Notes: generated by a model from the sequence alone, not told the origin. Positions 1-9,981 are shown, counted from the first letter of the stretch. The stretch: DNA of 64,000 bases from an uncultured Flavobacteriaceae bacterium (GCA_938092005.1 CALKOU010000014.1:56818-120817); one strand, 5' to 3'. Numbers and translations: made by a program.

Positions 1-1407
1 ACTGAATGTTTTTTGAGAATAGTTGCTGTAAAAAAGCACCAAAAGAACTCAACTCTTAAGGCATGGTTCATGGAAAATGTTGTGAATTCTAGACGTTACC
101 TTCAACCAGAATATACTTTTAAAGATTTAGGTCTTGAAGATTGGGCTCGGAAAAATAAAATTGGCTTACACAAACCCGCAATTAAACTATTAGAGAATAC
201 TGAAATAATTAACTCTGCCGATTTTGGATCATTGCAAGCTAGAAAAAGAGTTATTTCAGGGGAGATTATCAAAAATGGAGAACTTGTTAAACCAAAACCA
301 ACACACTCTAGCAAAAAAGAAAGTAGACTGCCAGCTCACATAACAATAAGTGAAATGAAAAAAGTTCTTCCTTCTCCATTTAGCTCTAAGAAAATTTCTT
401 TAGTAAAAGACCCCCTATTCAATATTTCTGTTCCACAAAAAGAAGTAACTGACCATTTTTATGACACAGGGATTTTCGCTGTTGATGCCAAATTCTCAAA
501 GCATTGGAAAGTGAACCACCCATACATGGGGAAAATGTCATTTCCTGAAAATGAAAATAAACCAAGTCGGACAATTACTGCCACAAAAATTGCAAACTCA
601 AGAGAATCTATAATTTACAAATCAGAAATAAAGCGAAAAGGAGATGGAGAGTTTAGATTGCCGACAATAAGAGAAGCTGCGACTATTATGGGCTTCCCTA
701 TTACTTTCCAATTTGTAGGTTCAGAATATACTAAATGGCGTTTGGTTGGAAATGCTGTCTGTTCTTCTGTAAGTAAGCAATTAGCTAAAACAGTGTTAGT
801 TTCTCAAAAATTGGAAATTCCCAAATCTCCCATTATACAAAGTGAAGTAAATTTAAGTGGAATTGAAAATCTAAACACGTTTAAAACAAAGGTATTTGAC
901 AACCCTCCTGTAAAAAACAAGGGGGCCAAATGCAGATGGCATTCATTTAAGGATGGTAACTTAACTGTTACTCTTTCAAACTTCCGAATTGGGGAAGATA
1001 AAGAGTCAAAAAACAAATGGTTCACTTCAATTCAATATGGTACAGGCGAAGGTTATCCTTCGCATTTAGTTAATGACAATACTTTCAATGAGATAGAGCC
1101 AATTATTGAAAAACACTCAAAAGGCAAAAAATTTCTTGAGATTGTAAACAATGGGTTTTCTGAAAAAATCAGCTCAAAAAAAGAACTTCAAAACCTTTTT
1201 GAAAAACAAACTGAAATTAAAGGCAAAAAAGATCCGACCGAATTAATTGAAGACCTAAAAAAAATAATTGATTCACTTATTACAGATGAAACAACAATCG
1301 AAAATGATAAAGTGAATGTATTTAAACACAAAGCCAAAATCCCCATAAAGCAAGTGTTCGCATTATACGGAACTAACAAAATTGCTTCAATAGCAAACAG
1401 TATTTAA
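1..1407 (+). CDS. DNA cytosine-5 methyltransferase, C-terminal part (5' end outside window)
   Basis: Transfers a methyl group to cytosine C5 in DNA. The reading frame is open through base 1 (T-E-C-F precedes the TTG at 13), so the gene starts upstream; the SAM-binding FxGxG motif and the catalytic Pro-Cys motif are not in the window. Visible family signatures, numbered from the TTG at 13: the ENV motif (residues 21-23), the QARKR motif VIII (about 75-79), and the GFP and GNAV motifs IX/X (about 227-250). About 200 residues follow motif X and form a Lys-rich extension of unknown function, longer than in simple C5 methylases. The next gene starts 1 nt after the stop. The base composition is clearly more AT-rich than the housekeeping genes from 5908 on, which suggests acquisition. 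Family assignment is secure; specificity cannot be read. Confidence 0.85.
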   Translation, partial: TECFLRIVAVKKHQKNSTLKAWFMENVVNSRRYLQPEYTFKDLGLEDWARKNKIGLHKPAIKLLENTEIINSADFGSLQARKRVISGEIIKNGELVKPKPTHSSKKESRLPAHITISEMKKVLPSPFSSKKISLVKDPLFNISVPQKEVTDHFYDTGIFAVDAKFSKHWKVNHPYMGKMSFPENENKPSRTITATKIANSRESIIYKSEIKRKGDGEFRLPTIREAATIMGFPITFQFVGSEYTKWRLVGNAVCSSVSKQLAKTVLVSQKLEIPKSPIIQSEVNLSGIENLNTFKTKVFDNPPVKNKGAKCRWHSFKDGNLTVTLSNFRIGEDKESKNKWFTSIQYGTGEGYPSHLVNDNTFNEIEPIIEKHSKGKKFLEIVNNGFSEKISSKKELQNLFEKQTEIKGKKDPTELIEDLKKIIDSLITDETTIENDKVNVFKHKAKIPIKQVFALYGTNKIASIANSI

Positions 1408-1408
1408 T

Positions 1409-2872
1409 ATGAACAAGGAAACTAGAATTCAAAAAATTGATGACATAATCAGTAGAGATAAGGATAACCCTTTTAACAAAGTTGAAATCCCGTGGGAAGA
1501 TAATCTAGTAACCATGAACGTCTATAAGATCCCACTTGACTTGTTGGTTTACAACAAATACAACGGCCGTATTTTAAGCCGTACCAAGTCACTTGAAAAA
1601 CAAAGTCATGTTATTGACGAATATAGTGAAGAAGGGAAAAAGCTGTTAGAACAACTATTATGGGACTCAAAACCAGATCGAAATAAAAAAACTCAAAATA
1701 ATATTGCAGATTTTGGACAACAAAAAATTGGCATTATAACTAAAGATGGAATAATCATAGATGGCAATCGAAGAGCTATGCTATTAAATGATATCCAAAA
1801 TGAAGGGAAACTTTCGGGTAAAAAATATGACAAGAAGTATGACTATTTCAAGGCAGTAGTTTTACCTGTAACATTAAATGAAAACCCACTTGAAATTGAG
1901 AAGTTAGAAACTTCTTTTCAAATGGGTGAAGATCAAAAATTGGGTTATAATGCAACTGAAAAATACTTAAAAGCTAAGGAGCTTTACCATAGACTTACAG
2001 CGGGAAAAGATTTTACTTCGAGTAAAATTGACGAAAATGCTATCTCCAAAATTGCAGATTGGATGGGAGAGCAAAAATCTGAAATCAAAAGCTATCTAAG
2101 TACTATGATGGTAATGGACGAATATCTTTATTACTTTGGTTATGATGGTATATATACTCAGCTAGATAAAAGAGAAGACCAATTTCTATTCTTAACAAGG
2201 TGGTTGGAGACTTTTTATGACAAGGAAAGCAAAAAGGGGTTTGATGGCTACAACAATGATGATGTAGACGAACTTAAGGAAATAGCTTTTGATTACTTGA
2301 GAATTCGAAATCAATATGATGGGAAAGAATTTCGAAATTTAGCAGACGGACAAAGAGAAAACCACTTTTTCGGTGACAAAGAAATATGGGCAAGTTTTTC
2401 AAATAAACATGAAGAAATCAGAAGAGAAATACCTCAAGAATCAGAAATAGATTTCAATTCGAATGATCTCAAAAGCCACCTTGATGATAGAGATAATAAA
2501 TACTACGAGTCTTCTAAATTTGATGGTGAGAATAGTGCTTTTATTGAAAATCATAAAGATCATAAAACTAATGTTGAATACAATAGATCAGCAGGAGCAC
2601 CTGAGAAACTAGTAAAAAAAGCTTCACAAGCTTTTTCGTCCATTAAGCAAAATCACAAAGCATTTAAAAAACCAGAAGTACAAAGAGTAGTTCAGGATTT
2701 AGCAATGCAAGTAACCGATTCAATGCTTAAGAAATCTCCATTAAACCTTCTTCAGCATGTTGAAAGTTTGGTCAAATCAATCGACATTGAAAATGTTTCT
2801 GAGTCAGAAATTGATGAAGTCCAAAAAAAGGCGAGAGAGATTAATAAATTACTTTATCCTATCTATAAATAG
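1409..2872 (+). CDS. ParB/Srx-like domain protein of a restriction-type operon
   Basis: A 487-residue protein. Residues about 33-130 resemble the ParB N-terminal (sulfiredoxin-like) fold: a lead segment IPLDLLVYNKYNGR, then a GIITKDGIIIDGNRRAMLL core like the DGxxR motif of ParB/DndB-type proteins. The rest is charged and helical (EQKSEIKSYLS, KKASQAFSSIKQNHKAFKK) without a recognised domain. The start lies 1 nt after the methyltransferase stop, and the TAG stop overlaps the GTG start of the helicase (TAGTG), so the genes are translationally coupled. In this setting a DNA-binding or NTP-dependent specificity role is the reasonable inference; ParB-like domains can bind or cleave DNA or use CTP. 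No direct evidence for which of these applies. Confidence 0.6.
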   Translation: MNKETRIQKIDDIISRDKDNPFNKVEIPWEDNLVTMNVYKIPLDLLVYNKYNGRILSRTKSLEKQSHVIDEYSEEGKKLLEQLLWDSKPDRNKKTQNNIADFGQQKIGIITKDGIIIDGNRRAMLLNDIQNEGKLSGKKYDKKYDYFKAVVLPVTLNENPLEIEKLETSFQMGEDQKLGYNATEKYLKAKELYHRLTAGKDFTSSKIDENAISKIADWMGEQKSEIKSYLSTMMVMDEYLYYFGYDGIYTQLDKREDQFLFLTRWLETFYDKESKKGFDGYNNDDVDELKEIAFDYLRIRNQYDGKEFRNLADGQRENHFFGDKEIWASFSNKHEEIRREIPQESEIDFNSNDLKSHLDDRDNKYYESSKFDGENSAFIENHKDHKTNVEYNRSAGAPEKLVKKASQAFSSIKQNHKAFKKPEVQRVVQDLAMQVTDSMLKKSPLNLLQHVESLVKSIDIENVSESEIDEVQKKAREINKLLYPIYK

Positions 2873-4845
2873 TGGCTATCTCAATTGATATAAATATTGA
2901 CAAAAATGTTTTTCTGCTAAATGGAAAAACTGATTCGATTACTAATAATAGGCGACTACTATTACGCTTTAAACGATTAGGTTTTGAAAAAGTAGGGGGC
3001 ACAATTCAAATCCCATTTAGAAAAGAAAGTCAGATAAAAACGCTAAATGAACTCAAAAGGATTCTCTCAAAGTTTGAATTTGATGTCTCTCTCGAAGAAA
3101 GAACCACACATGAGCTAGCCAGTTATCATCGAGAAGAAGAACAATTTGATCTCTTTTCTGAAAACGCTAGAAAAATAAGAAATGATGAGTTTCATAACAA
3201 TCCAGAACTCGTTTCTCAATTTGAAAAATTTCAGAATGTACTTAAAAAGGAACTTAAAAGAACACTGTACCCATTACAATTACTTTCTTCCTTTCACATG
3301 GCTTTTAGTCAAAATTCCTGCAATTTTGCTGTTCCAGGTGCAGGTAAAACTTCCATTGTTTATGGTGCCTATTCATACCTCAAAAACCTACCTTCAACAG
3401 ACCCCAAACATGTAAACAAATTGTTGGTCATAGGCCCACTATCCTCTTTTGCTCCTTGGGAAAATGAATTCGAAGAATGTTTTGGGTTTAAACCTACTTC
3501 GTTTAGAATGTCAGGAAATGCTGAAATTTCCAGAGAGATAAAGAAACAGCACCTATATTCAGGAAACCCTGATGAGTTAACCCTAATTTTTCATGGCGGA
3601 GTTCCAAACTTCGAATCTCAAATCATAGACTTTTTAAAAGAAAATAAAACACTTGTAGTAGTTGATGAAGCACATAGAATAAAAAATCATGAAGGAATTT
3701 GGGGCAGAAGTGTAACAGAAATATCAAAAGAAGCTGTTGCAAGAGTAATACTAACGGGTACACCTGTACCAAATGGATACCAAGACATTTACAACCTATA
3801 CAAGTTTATTTACCCTTTCAAATTCAAGGAAATTCTAGGTGTTCACTACCACAATCTTGAAGACATGACCCAAAACAGCGAGCCAGAATCCGAAAGAGTT
3901 CAAAACTTGAAAGAGAATCTGTCTCCTTACTTCATTCGAATCAAAAAAGATGATCTCGGCTTGCCAGAAATTGAAGAGGAGATAGTTAGCATTGAAATGG
4001 ATAAATATCAAAGGGAAATTTATGACTTCATTGAAGCGAAGTATATTCCTGATTTTAAAGAAAATAGTTCTGCTTCTGTAAAAGACACTTTAAACAAAGC
4101 CAAGTTAATTCGACTAAGACAAGCGTCTACTAATCCAGCCCTTTTGAGTAAGCCCCTAAAAGATGCTTTGGAAAGTGGTGAATACTATTATGATCCAAAT
4201 AGTGAGTTTACTACTGATTCAGATGTAATAGTTAATGATTCTGAGTTTTTTAAGAAAATTTGTGATTACCCGTTTAATGAAACTCCTGCAAAGTTTATAG
4301 CCATAAAAAAGTTAATAGAACAACAAATAATCGCACAAAAAGAGAAAGTAATTATTTGGACGATATTCATTCAAAATGCGAAAGAGTTAACAGATTACTT
4401 ACAATCCTTTAATATCAAATCAAAATTACTTATTGGTGAAATTGGTCAAGAAGAAAGGGAAGCAACTATTCAAAAATTTAATGACCCTAAAAATCTAGAT
4501 TTTCAAGTCGTAATTGCCAACCCGTTCTCGGTCGCTGAATCAATCTCATTGCACAAAGGTTGTCATAATGCAATTTACATGGAAAGAGATTATAATTGCT
4601 CTAATTTCCTACAATCGAAAGATCGTATTCACAGGGTTGGATTGCCAGAAGGTCAGATAACCAATTACTATTATTTTGTTTCTAAAGACTCTATTGATGA
4701 AGTTATAAACCACAGACTTAACCTAAAAATTAGACGAATGGAAGAAATCATTAACGATGACATTCCTCTATTCGCCAGAATCAATGACAGTGATGAAACG
4801 GACATTATAAAGGAACTTATTTTAAATTATGCTAAACGATCTTAG
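2872..4845 (+). CDS. SNF2-family DEAH helicase/translocase
   Basis: A superfamily 2 ATPase of 657 residues. The N-terminal ~100 residues are unassigned. The helicase core follows in order: Walker A PGAGKTS (about residue 160), the DEAH box VVVDEAHRIKN (about 264-274), motif III ILTGTPVPN (about 293-301), and a helicase C lobe with VIIWTIFIQNAKELTDYL, SVAESISLHKG and the motif VI region KDRIHRVGLPEGQ. Proteins of this kind translocate on duplex DNA in restriction and anti-phage complexes. The GTG start at 2872 overlaps the previous stop, and the 3' end overlaps the next gene by 17 nt, so all four genes form one transcription unit. Helicase identity is secure; the substrate is unknown. Confidence 0.85.
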   Translation: MAISIDINIDKNVFLLNGKTDSITNNRRLLLRFKRLGFEKVGGTIQIPFRKESQIKTLNELKRILSKFEFDVSLEERTTHELASYHREEEQFDLFSENARKIRNDEFHNNPELVSQFEKFQNVLKKELKRTLYPLQLLSSFHMAFSQNSCNFAVPGAGKTSIVYGAYSYLKNLPSTDPKHVNKLLVIGPLSSFAPWENEFEECFGFKPTSFRMSGNAEISREIKKQHLYSGNPDELTLIFHGGVPNFESQIIDFLKENKTLVVVDEAHRIKNHEGIWGRSVTEISKEAVARVILTGTPVPNGYQDIYNLYKFIYPFKFKEILGVHYHNLEDMTQNSEPESERVQNLKENLSPYFIRIKKDDLGLPEIEEEIVSIEMDKYQREIYDFIEAKYIPDFKENSSASVKDTLNKAKLIRLRQASTNPALLSKPLKDALESGEYYYDPNSEFTTDSDVIVNDSEFFKKICDYPFNETPAKFIAIKKLIEQQIIAQKEKVIIWTIFIQNAKELTDYLQSFNIKSKLLIGEIGQEEREATIQKFNDPKNLDFQVVIANPFSVAESISLHKGCHNAIYMERDYNCSNFLQSKDRIHRVGLPEGQITNYYYFVSKDSIDEVINHRLNLKIRRMEEIINDDIPLFARINDSDETDIIKELILNYAKRS

Positions 4846-5806
4846 GAAATATGATTGTTTAGGTACTCCTAATTACTTTTTCGAGTTGTTCAGTACTATA
4901 AAAAGCAACCCAACTAGTAATTGGGAGCGCTCTGATTTAGAAAAACTATTTTACAATAGAGTAATTGACAATCGACCAATTATTGATGGCGGAATTGAGT
5001 TAGCGTTGCGAATAAACGCTTTACAACAAACCGAGTCATTTTTTCAGCTAAATTCAGAATTCGAATCCCACATAAATAGTGTTCCTCAAATGGTTGATAG
5101 GTTTAATCAATTTCTTTTTAAGTCACTTAAAAAAGATAGCGATTTTCTAAACATTTTTAGTTCAAAGTTTTTATCACATGATGTGATATACAAATCTTTG
5201 CAACTCAACAATTCGGCCTTTGGACTTAAATATTCAAACTTTAAGCAGCTCCTATTGGATTTCAATATGATTAGTGACCACCCAACACCTGAATTCAAAA
5301 GTTTTATTGTAAATCAACGATATAAAAAATTATTCGATAAATCAGTATTACCAGAAATTAAGAAAAGAAAAATAGGACTTGAAGAGTTCAGAAAATCAAT
5401 GGAACAGCAACAAATCTATGGCGAAGAAGCTGAAAGATTTGTTCTAAGATTTGAAACGGAACGACTTGAAAACAAAAAAGAAATTGATTGGATTGCTGAA
5501 TACGTAGTCAATGAGGGTTATGACATAGCTTCCTATAACGAAATAGAAGATGAACAACCTAATCGTTTCATTGAAGTAAAATCTTACGATGGTAACAAAG
5601 CGTATTTTTATTGGTCTAAAAATGAATACCAAGTAGCCAAACTGAAAGGGAAAAACTATTGGATTTACCTAGTTAATAGAAGTAAGCTAAAAACTGAAGG
5701 ATATAAACCTGAGAAGTACCAAGATCCGTTCAACACTATATTAGGTGACCATAATATTGATTGGATTGAAGAAGTATACAATTACAAGATAACAGCCAGC
5801 GAATAA
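4829..5806 (+). CDS. DUF3883-domain (PD-(D/E)xK-like) protein, last gene of the restriction-type operon
   Basis: A 325-residue protein. The C-terminal ~120 residues match DUF3883: GEEAERFVLRFE, then EGYDIASYNE, RFIEVKSYDG, a YFYWSKNEYQVAK segment and YWIYLVNRS. The E-V-K triad with an upstream Asp is the PD-(D/E)xK nuclease signature, so the protein is the likely DNA-cleaving partner of the helicase (inference). The N-terminal 190 residues have no recognised domain. The start lies inside the helicase gene with a 17-nt overlap. Known DUF3883 proteins occur in many restriction and phage-defence loci. The cluster ends here; the next gene is convergent with a 100-nt gap. Confidence 0.7.
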   Translation: MLNDLRKYDCLGTPNYFFELFSTIKSNPTSNWERSDLEKLFYNRVIDNRPIIDGGIELALRINALQQTESFFQLNSEFESHINSVPQMVDRFNQFLFKSLKKDSDFLNIFSSKFLSHDVIYKSLQLNNSAFGLKYSNFKQLLLDFNMISDHPTPEFKSFIVNQRYKKLFDKSVLPEIKKRKIGLEEFRKSMEQQQIYGEEAERFVLRFETERLENKKEIDWIAEYVVNEGYDIASYNEIEDEQPNRFIEVKSYDGNKAYFYWSKNEYQVAKLKGKNYWIYLVNRSKLKTEGYKPEKYQDPFNTILGDHNIDWIEEVYNYKITASE

Positions 5807-5907
5807 GACTACAGTTGAAACTAAACACAGTTTATGAAAACCTCCACCAAATTATACTTATTCCCTTACCACAAATTCTAAAAAACTTTCAACCCACAAA
5901 CCAACCA

Positions 5908-6831
5908 TCACACCTCAACCCCCTTTTTAGCTTTTTCCATTTCAGCAATGAGCGCGGCCTCGCCCAAAAACACCGGTGTTTTTTGATGGAGTTCCGTAAC
6001 CTGAAGATCAAGGATTGCGGTATCGCCGTTTGAGGATGTACCGCCTACCGCTGCCAACACATACGCCATGGGAATGGCTTCATACACCAAGCGTAAGTGC
6101 CCGTGGGCATAGCTCGGTCTTTTGTCGCTGGGGTATGCAAAAATACCGCCTTCCAAAAGAAGCCGTTTGATTTCAGAAACCATAGAAGCATACCATCTCA
6201 GGTTAAAGGAGGTGCCGTTTTTATCTTCATGGTTGATAAGCCTTTCAAAGTAGTCTTGCAGCCAACTGTCCCATTTCGCTCGGTTTGATGCATTAATGGC
6301 TATCATTTTCTTGGTGGGCATGGCAGGTAATGCCCTAAACTTCCAGCTGTTGGCATGCGCATCCCAAACGCCTGTTGTGGCGGTGCCATGCAGCGAAAAA
6401 TAAAGTTCTAGGTTTATGCCAAAAACAAAAAAACCACCCATTACGATGTGCTTCCCGTTAAAATCTGAAATGTCTTGTGCATCCTTAAAGACGCCAAAAA
6501 TGGCACCCGACGGAATACCCACAGCCGCCGATTTGGAACCGTCCAACGGATCGAGGGAAACGCTGTACGCTCCATTGCCGTAGGCTTCTAAATTGGGGCG
6601 TTCTTCGGAGATGATATACCGCACCTGCGTTTTGCTTGCAATCGTGTCTTGAAAATAGGTGTCGGCAAGTACGTCAAGAGTCAATTGACGGTCTCCGGAT
6701 GCATTTGACGCAGCTGTAACATCAAGGCCATGTCCCGATTTTACCTCTTGATACACCTGAACTGCTGCGGTAAGAAACGCATCGAGGATATGTTGAAGCT
6801 CCGTGTCTTTGATATCGGTCAATGCCGTCAT
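5908..6831 (-). CDS. fbp: class 1 fructose-1,6-bisphosphatase
   Basis: Hydrolyses fructose 1,6-bisphosphate to fructose 6-phosphate in gluconeogenesis, in the cytoplasm. Class 1 signatures are visible: SEE (in YIISEERP) and the metal/phosphate loop LDPLDGSK, then FGVF, then the C-terminal block RWYASMVSEIKRLLLEGGIF, YPSDKR, LRLVYEAIPMAYVLAAVGG and the closing HQKTPVFLGE. At 307 residues it is about 25 shorter than typical enzymes, mostly at the N-terminus, so AMP control may differ. Inositol monophosphatases share the DPLDG motif but not the C-terminal block. It is divergent from rnhB. Start ATG at 6831; I see no better one. Confidence 0.9.
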   Translation of the reverse strand: MTALTDIKDTELQHILDAFLTAAVQVYQEVKSGHGLDVTAASNASGDRQLTLDVLADTYFQDTIASKTQVRYIISEERPNLEAYGNGAYSVSLDPLDGSKSAAVGIPSGAIFGVFKDAQDISDFNGKHIVMGGFFVFGINLELYFSLHGTATTGVWDAHANSWKFRALPAMPTKKMIAINASNRAKWDSWLQDYFERLINHEDKNGTSFNLRWYASMVSEIKRLLLEGGIFAYPSDKRPSYAHGHLRLVYEAIPMAYVLAAVGGTSSNGDTAILDLQVTELHQKTPVFLGEAALIAEMEKAKKGVEV

Positions 6832-6960
6832 ATGCAGAAAGGTTTATGTTGCCGTTAGTGGCGTGACAAAAATAAGGTACTTGCCCATACATTTCAGCTT
6901 ATCCATGACCGCATTTTTGCCAAACAAAAAACAAACATTCTTTTGTACTTTAGTAGCTAG

Positions 6961-7554
6961 ATGCAAACACAGCTTACCCAAACATTAGAATGTGGTACCG
7001 ATGAAGCCGGGCGTGGCTGTTTGGCAGGGCCCGTAACCGCAGCTGCTGTTATTCTACCACCCGCCTATACGCATCCCCTACTCACCGATTCCAAAAAACT
7101 TACCGCCAAGCAGCGATATCAATTGCGTGAAGAAATCCTGGAAGTAGCCATTGCTTATGGCATAGCCCATGTATCGCCGCAAAGAATTGACAACATCAAC
7201 ATCCTAAATGCTTCTATTGAAGCCATGCAACACGCCATTACCGCTATGGACGTGCTGCCCGAAACCATTTTGGTAGATGGCAACAAGTTTAAACCCTATC
7301 AAGACATTCCGCACCACTGCATAGTGGGTGGCGATGGAAAATATCGCAACATTGCGGCCGCTTCCATACTTGCCAAAACCACTCGCGACGACGTGATGTT
7401 GGCCTACCACCAAAAGCATCCGCACTACGGTTGGGATTCCAACAAGGGCTATCCAACGTCCAAACACCGAGAGGGAATTCGCAAATACGGGGCTGTTGAC
7501 ATACACCGAAAAACTTTTGCATTATTACCAAAACAACTCTCGCTAGATTTATAA
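6961..7554 (+). CDS. rnhB: ribonuclease HII
   Basis: Cleaves the RNA strand of RNA-DNA hybrids and removes misincorporated ribonucleotides. The N-terminus carries the RNase HII motif [21 protein letters not shown] with the catalytic Asp-Glu pair; [35 protein letters not shown] and the [14 protein letters not shown] block follow. Length 197 is normal. The ATG at 6961 places the DEAGRG motif at residues 13-19, as usual. A TACTTTAG element (6946-6953), close to the Bacteroidetes -7 consensus, lies 7 nt upstream. A lipoprotein gene follows 9 nt after the stop. Confidence 0.97.
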   Translation: MQTQLTQTLECGTDEAGRGCLAGPVTAAAVILPPAYTHPLLTDSKKLTAKQRYQLREEILEVAIAYGIAHVSPQRIDNINILNASIEAMQHAITAMDVLPETILVDGNKFKPYQDIPHHCIVGGDGKYRNIAAASILAKTTRDDVMLAYHQKHPHYGWDSNKGYPTSKHREGIRKYGAVDIHRKTFALLPKQLSLDL

Positions 7555-7559
7555 CTTTG
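7552..7559 (+). promoter_or_regulatory. -7 box TAACTTTG upstream of the 805-residue lipoprotein gene
   Basis: Matches the Bacteroidetes TAnnTTTG consensus and ends 4 nt before the ATG at 7564. No clear -33 TTG at the normal spacing, so this is suggestive only. Confidence 0.35.
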
Positions 7560-7563
7560 TGCT

Positions 7564-9981
7564 ATGAAACGATTGATGCTCCTTCTTGCAAGTATCCTGT
7601 TGGTTGCTTGTCAATCCAAACAAACAACTACAGCCTCACATTTAGATTATTTACCCAACAATGCGGTGTTGGTGCTCAAAAGCAGTTCTTTTAGCGCGCT
7701 TCACGATTTCCGCGATCAGCACGATGCAGCAACAGCCGTTGCAACTGTATTCCCTCAATTTTTTGAGCAATTAAATGAAATAGCACCCAATACGGCTGGG
7801 CAACTGAGTTTTCATCCCGAAGGGAAGGGCAGCCTAATCCCTTTGTTGGTTAGTCATCAAAAACCTGATTTTAAGGATACCGTTTCTGTTGATACGCTAC
7901 AGTACAACAAAACACAACTGTTAAAACGAAATAGCAATCCCCCTACCTACTATTCCACATGGGACAGTTTGCATTTTAGTTCGCCAAGTAAATTGTTATT
8001 AGAAAGCAGCCTTCGCTTACGATCCACACCCAATAGCATTGACCCCGAGCTTAGCCAACTCTATACCAATACCACAGAAGCGCATACCTTTTTTGTATCA
8101 AAGGAAATAGCTCCTTTTTTCAACACACTATTTGAAAATATAACCCCTATTCCATGGACGCAATGGAGTTCGTGGACGGCTTTTGCGCCCACGGTCAACA
8201 GCAACGGCGTTTATGTGCAGGCATATGGCGTAATGGATTCAGACGGCAGTTCGCGCTTGTCGTTGTTAAAAAACCAAGATAGCGCATTGCAAGACCTAGC
8301 AGTGCACATTCCAAGTACTGCCAATACGGTTCAGGCGTTTAGCTTTAATCCCGAAGCCTACGCAAAGGCATTTCTGCGCTTTAAGGCAGTACACAACCTT
8401 CCAGAAACGGTTATGGATTCATTGCTTTTGGAAGCCACACAGCTCGCACAAATTGAATTGGGCGATGATACCGTTGTGCTTGTCAATACTGAAAAAGAAG
8501 CCGAAGAAATCAAGCAAGACTTGGCACGAAAATCCAAAGCGCAATACACTTCGGGGCAAGAAACCCTTTATGCTTTTTCGGACAAGGCAGTAATCAATCC
8601 CTTGCTTTCCCCTTTGCTAAAGGCAAACGCCTATGCTTTTGCAACCCTAATCAACGAGCAACTGTATTTTGGAACCTCAAAAACAGCTTTAGAATCGTTG
8701 ATATACGCATTAGGAAAAGATGATGTATTGGCTCAAAATGAACGCTTTAGTGCCTATGCTAAAACCCTCCCTAGCCGAAGTAGTTTTTGGATATGGACCT
8801 CGCCAGCATATTTCGAAACACAAGTGAAAAAAATTGTGCCAGCCCTTGCAAAAACAGACCTCGGATTGTTTCGGCAAGCCGACTGCGTAGGCACCGTTGA
8901 AGGAGATGTGTTCTACATAGCGCTAAGCCTCCAAAAGCCAAATGATGGTGGAACAAAATCTCAAGCTGTTGAACTTGCGGGGACCGCAACTTTTGATAAC
9001 TCCATTGTGTGGGGCCCCTACGCCGTTAGCAATCACAACACCCAAGCACTTGAGTGGGTTGTGCAAGACGAAGCAAATCAGCTCTATTTGTTGGACACTT
9101 CTGGTGCTGTTTTGTGGAAAAAACAACTGGATGGTACCATCTTAGGCCCCGTGCGTCAGGTGGATTTATACCGAAACAAACGCTTACAGCTGGCCTTTAC
9201 CACTGACAACAGTTTTCAGGTGTTGGACAGAAATGGAAAGGCAGTCTCAGGATTTGCCAAAAAAGGGATGAAACCCTCGAGTACTTTTGCTGTTTTTGAT
9301 TATGACAAACAGCGTGATTACCGTTTGTTGTTAAGCAGTGGAACTACGCTGAGCATGTATGACAAGAGAATGAGAAAGATAAGCGGGTGGCGCAAAACAA
9401 AACTTAACGCCTCGCTAAAATACCCACCCAAACATATACGTATTGGCAATCGAGATTATATTGCGATGGTGGAAAAAACAGGAGCGGGAGCATTAGTGCA
9501 TCGTACGGGAAAAACACGCATTAAAATGCCATCTGACCTTAAATTCACACAAGATATTTACCCTTATCAAAGTGGGTTTGTAAGCATTGATGATAAAAAC
9601 AGACTGGTTCAAATAAGCACGTCGGGCAAGGTGTCCAAAAAAGCACTCCCGTTTGAAACACGGTATACGCTGGCGGCAAACAAAAACACAATCGTAACAC
9701 AAACCGAAAACAAAATTACCATCAACAATCAATTGGTGGAATTGGATTTTGGTGTATATGCTCCTCCACAAATTCAGGTTGTCAACAACCGCACCTATAT
9801 CCTTATTTGGGACAATCAATCTGATAAAGTATATGTGTTTAACCGAGATGCCAAACAGTTGGATAGTTTTCCTGTAATTGGAAGAAAATGGGCCATGCTT
9901 GGTCAAGGATCGCCTGGTTCTACGCTTTATTTAGCTACACAAAACAACAAACAAGAACTTCGCTTTTATCGAATGCCTTAG
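7564..9981 (+). CDS. large lipoprotein of unknown function, possibly DUF3352-like
   Basis: An 805-residue protein beginning with a lipoprotein signal (MKRLMLLLASILLVACQSKQ; lipobox LLVAC, Cys16), so probably membrane-anchored and facing the periplasm. Residues about 25-450 resemble repetitive DUF3352-type proteins (LDYLPNNAVLVLKSS). The C-terminal ~350 residues show alternating short beta segments (VQDEANQLYLLDTSGAVLWKK, RLVQISTSGKVSKK) typical of a beta-propeller. No catalytic motif. A TAACTTTG box (7552-7559) ends only 4 nt before the ATG, so the transcript may be leaderless or the real start may be Met5 at 7576. The 3' end overlaps convergent lipB by 4 nt. Function unknown. Confidence 0.8.
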   Translation: MKRLMLLLASILLVACQSKQTTTASHLDYLPNNAVLVLKSSSFSALHDFRDQHDAATAVATVFPQFFEQLNEIAPNTAGQLSFHPEGKGSLIPLLVSHQKPDFKDTVSVDTLQYNKTQLLKRNSNPPTYYSTWDSLHFSSPSKLLLESSLRLRSTPNSIDPELSQLYTNTTEAHTFFVSKEIAPFFNTLFENITPIPWTQWSSWTAFAPTVNSNGVYVQAYGVMDSDGSSRLSLLKNQDSALQDLAVHIPSTANTVQAFSFNPEAYAKAFLRFKAVHNLPETVMDSLLLEATQLAQIELGDDTVVLVNTEKEAEEIKQDLARKSKAQYTSGQETLYAFSDKAVINPLLSPLLKANAYAFATLINEQLYFGTSKTALESLIYALGKDDVLAQNERFSAYAKTLPSRSSFWIWTSPAYFETQVKKIVPALAKTDLGLFRQADCVGTVEGDVFYIALSLQKPNDGGTKSQAVELAGTATFDNSIVWGPYAVSNHNTQALEWVVQDEANQLYLLDTSGAVLWKKQLDGTILGPVRQVDLYRNKRLQLAFTTDNSFQVLDRNGKAVSGFAKKGMKPSSTFAVFDYDKQRDYRLLLSSGTTLSMYDKRMRKISGWRKTKLNASLKYPPKHIRIGNRDYIAMVEKTGAGALVHRTGKTRIKMPSDLKFTQDIYPYQSGFVSIDDKNRLVQISTSGKVSKKALPFETRYTLAANKNTIVTQTENKITINNQLVELDFGVYAPPQIQVVNNRTYILIWDNQSDKVYVFNRDAKQLDSFPVIGRKWAMLGQGSPGSTLYLATQNNKQELRFYRMP

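Noticed and set aside
1..5806. DISARM or BREX system
   Set aside because: No DUF1998 (DrmB), no PLD protein, no PglX/PglZ/BrxC homologue among the visible genes.
9493..9906. 137-codon minus-strand frame inside the lipoprotein gene
   Set aside because: No start context or recognisable domain; a shadow of the well-supported + strand coding frame.
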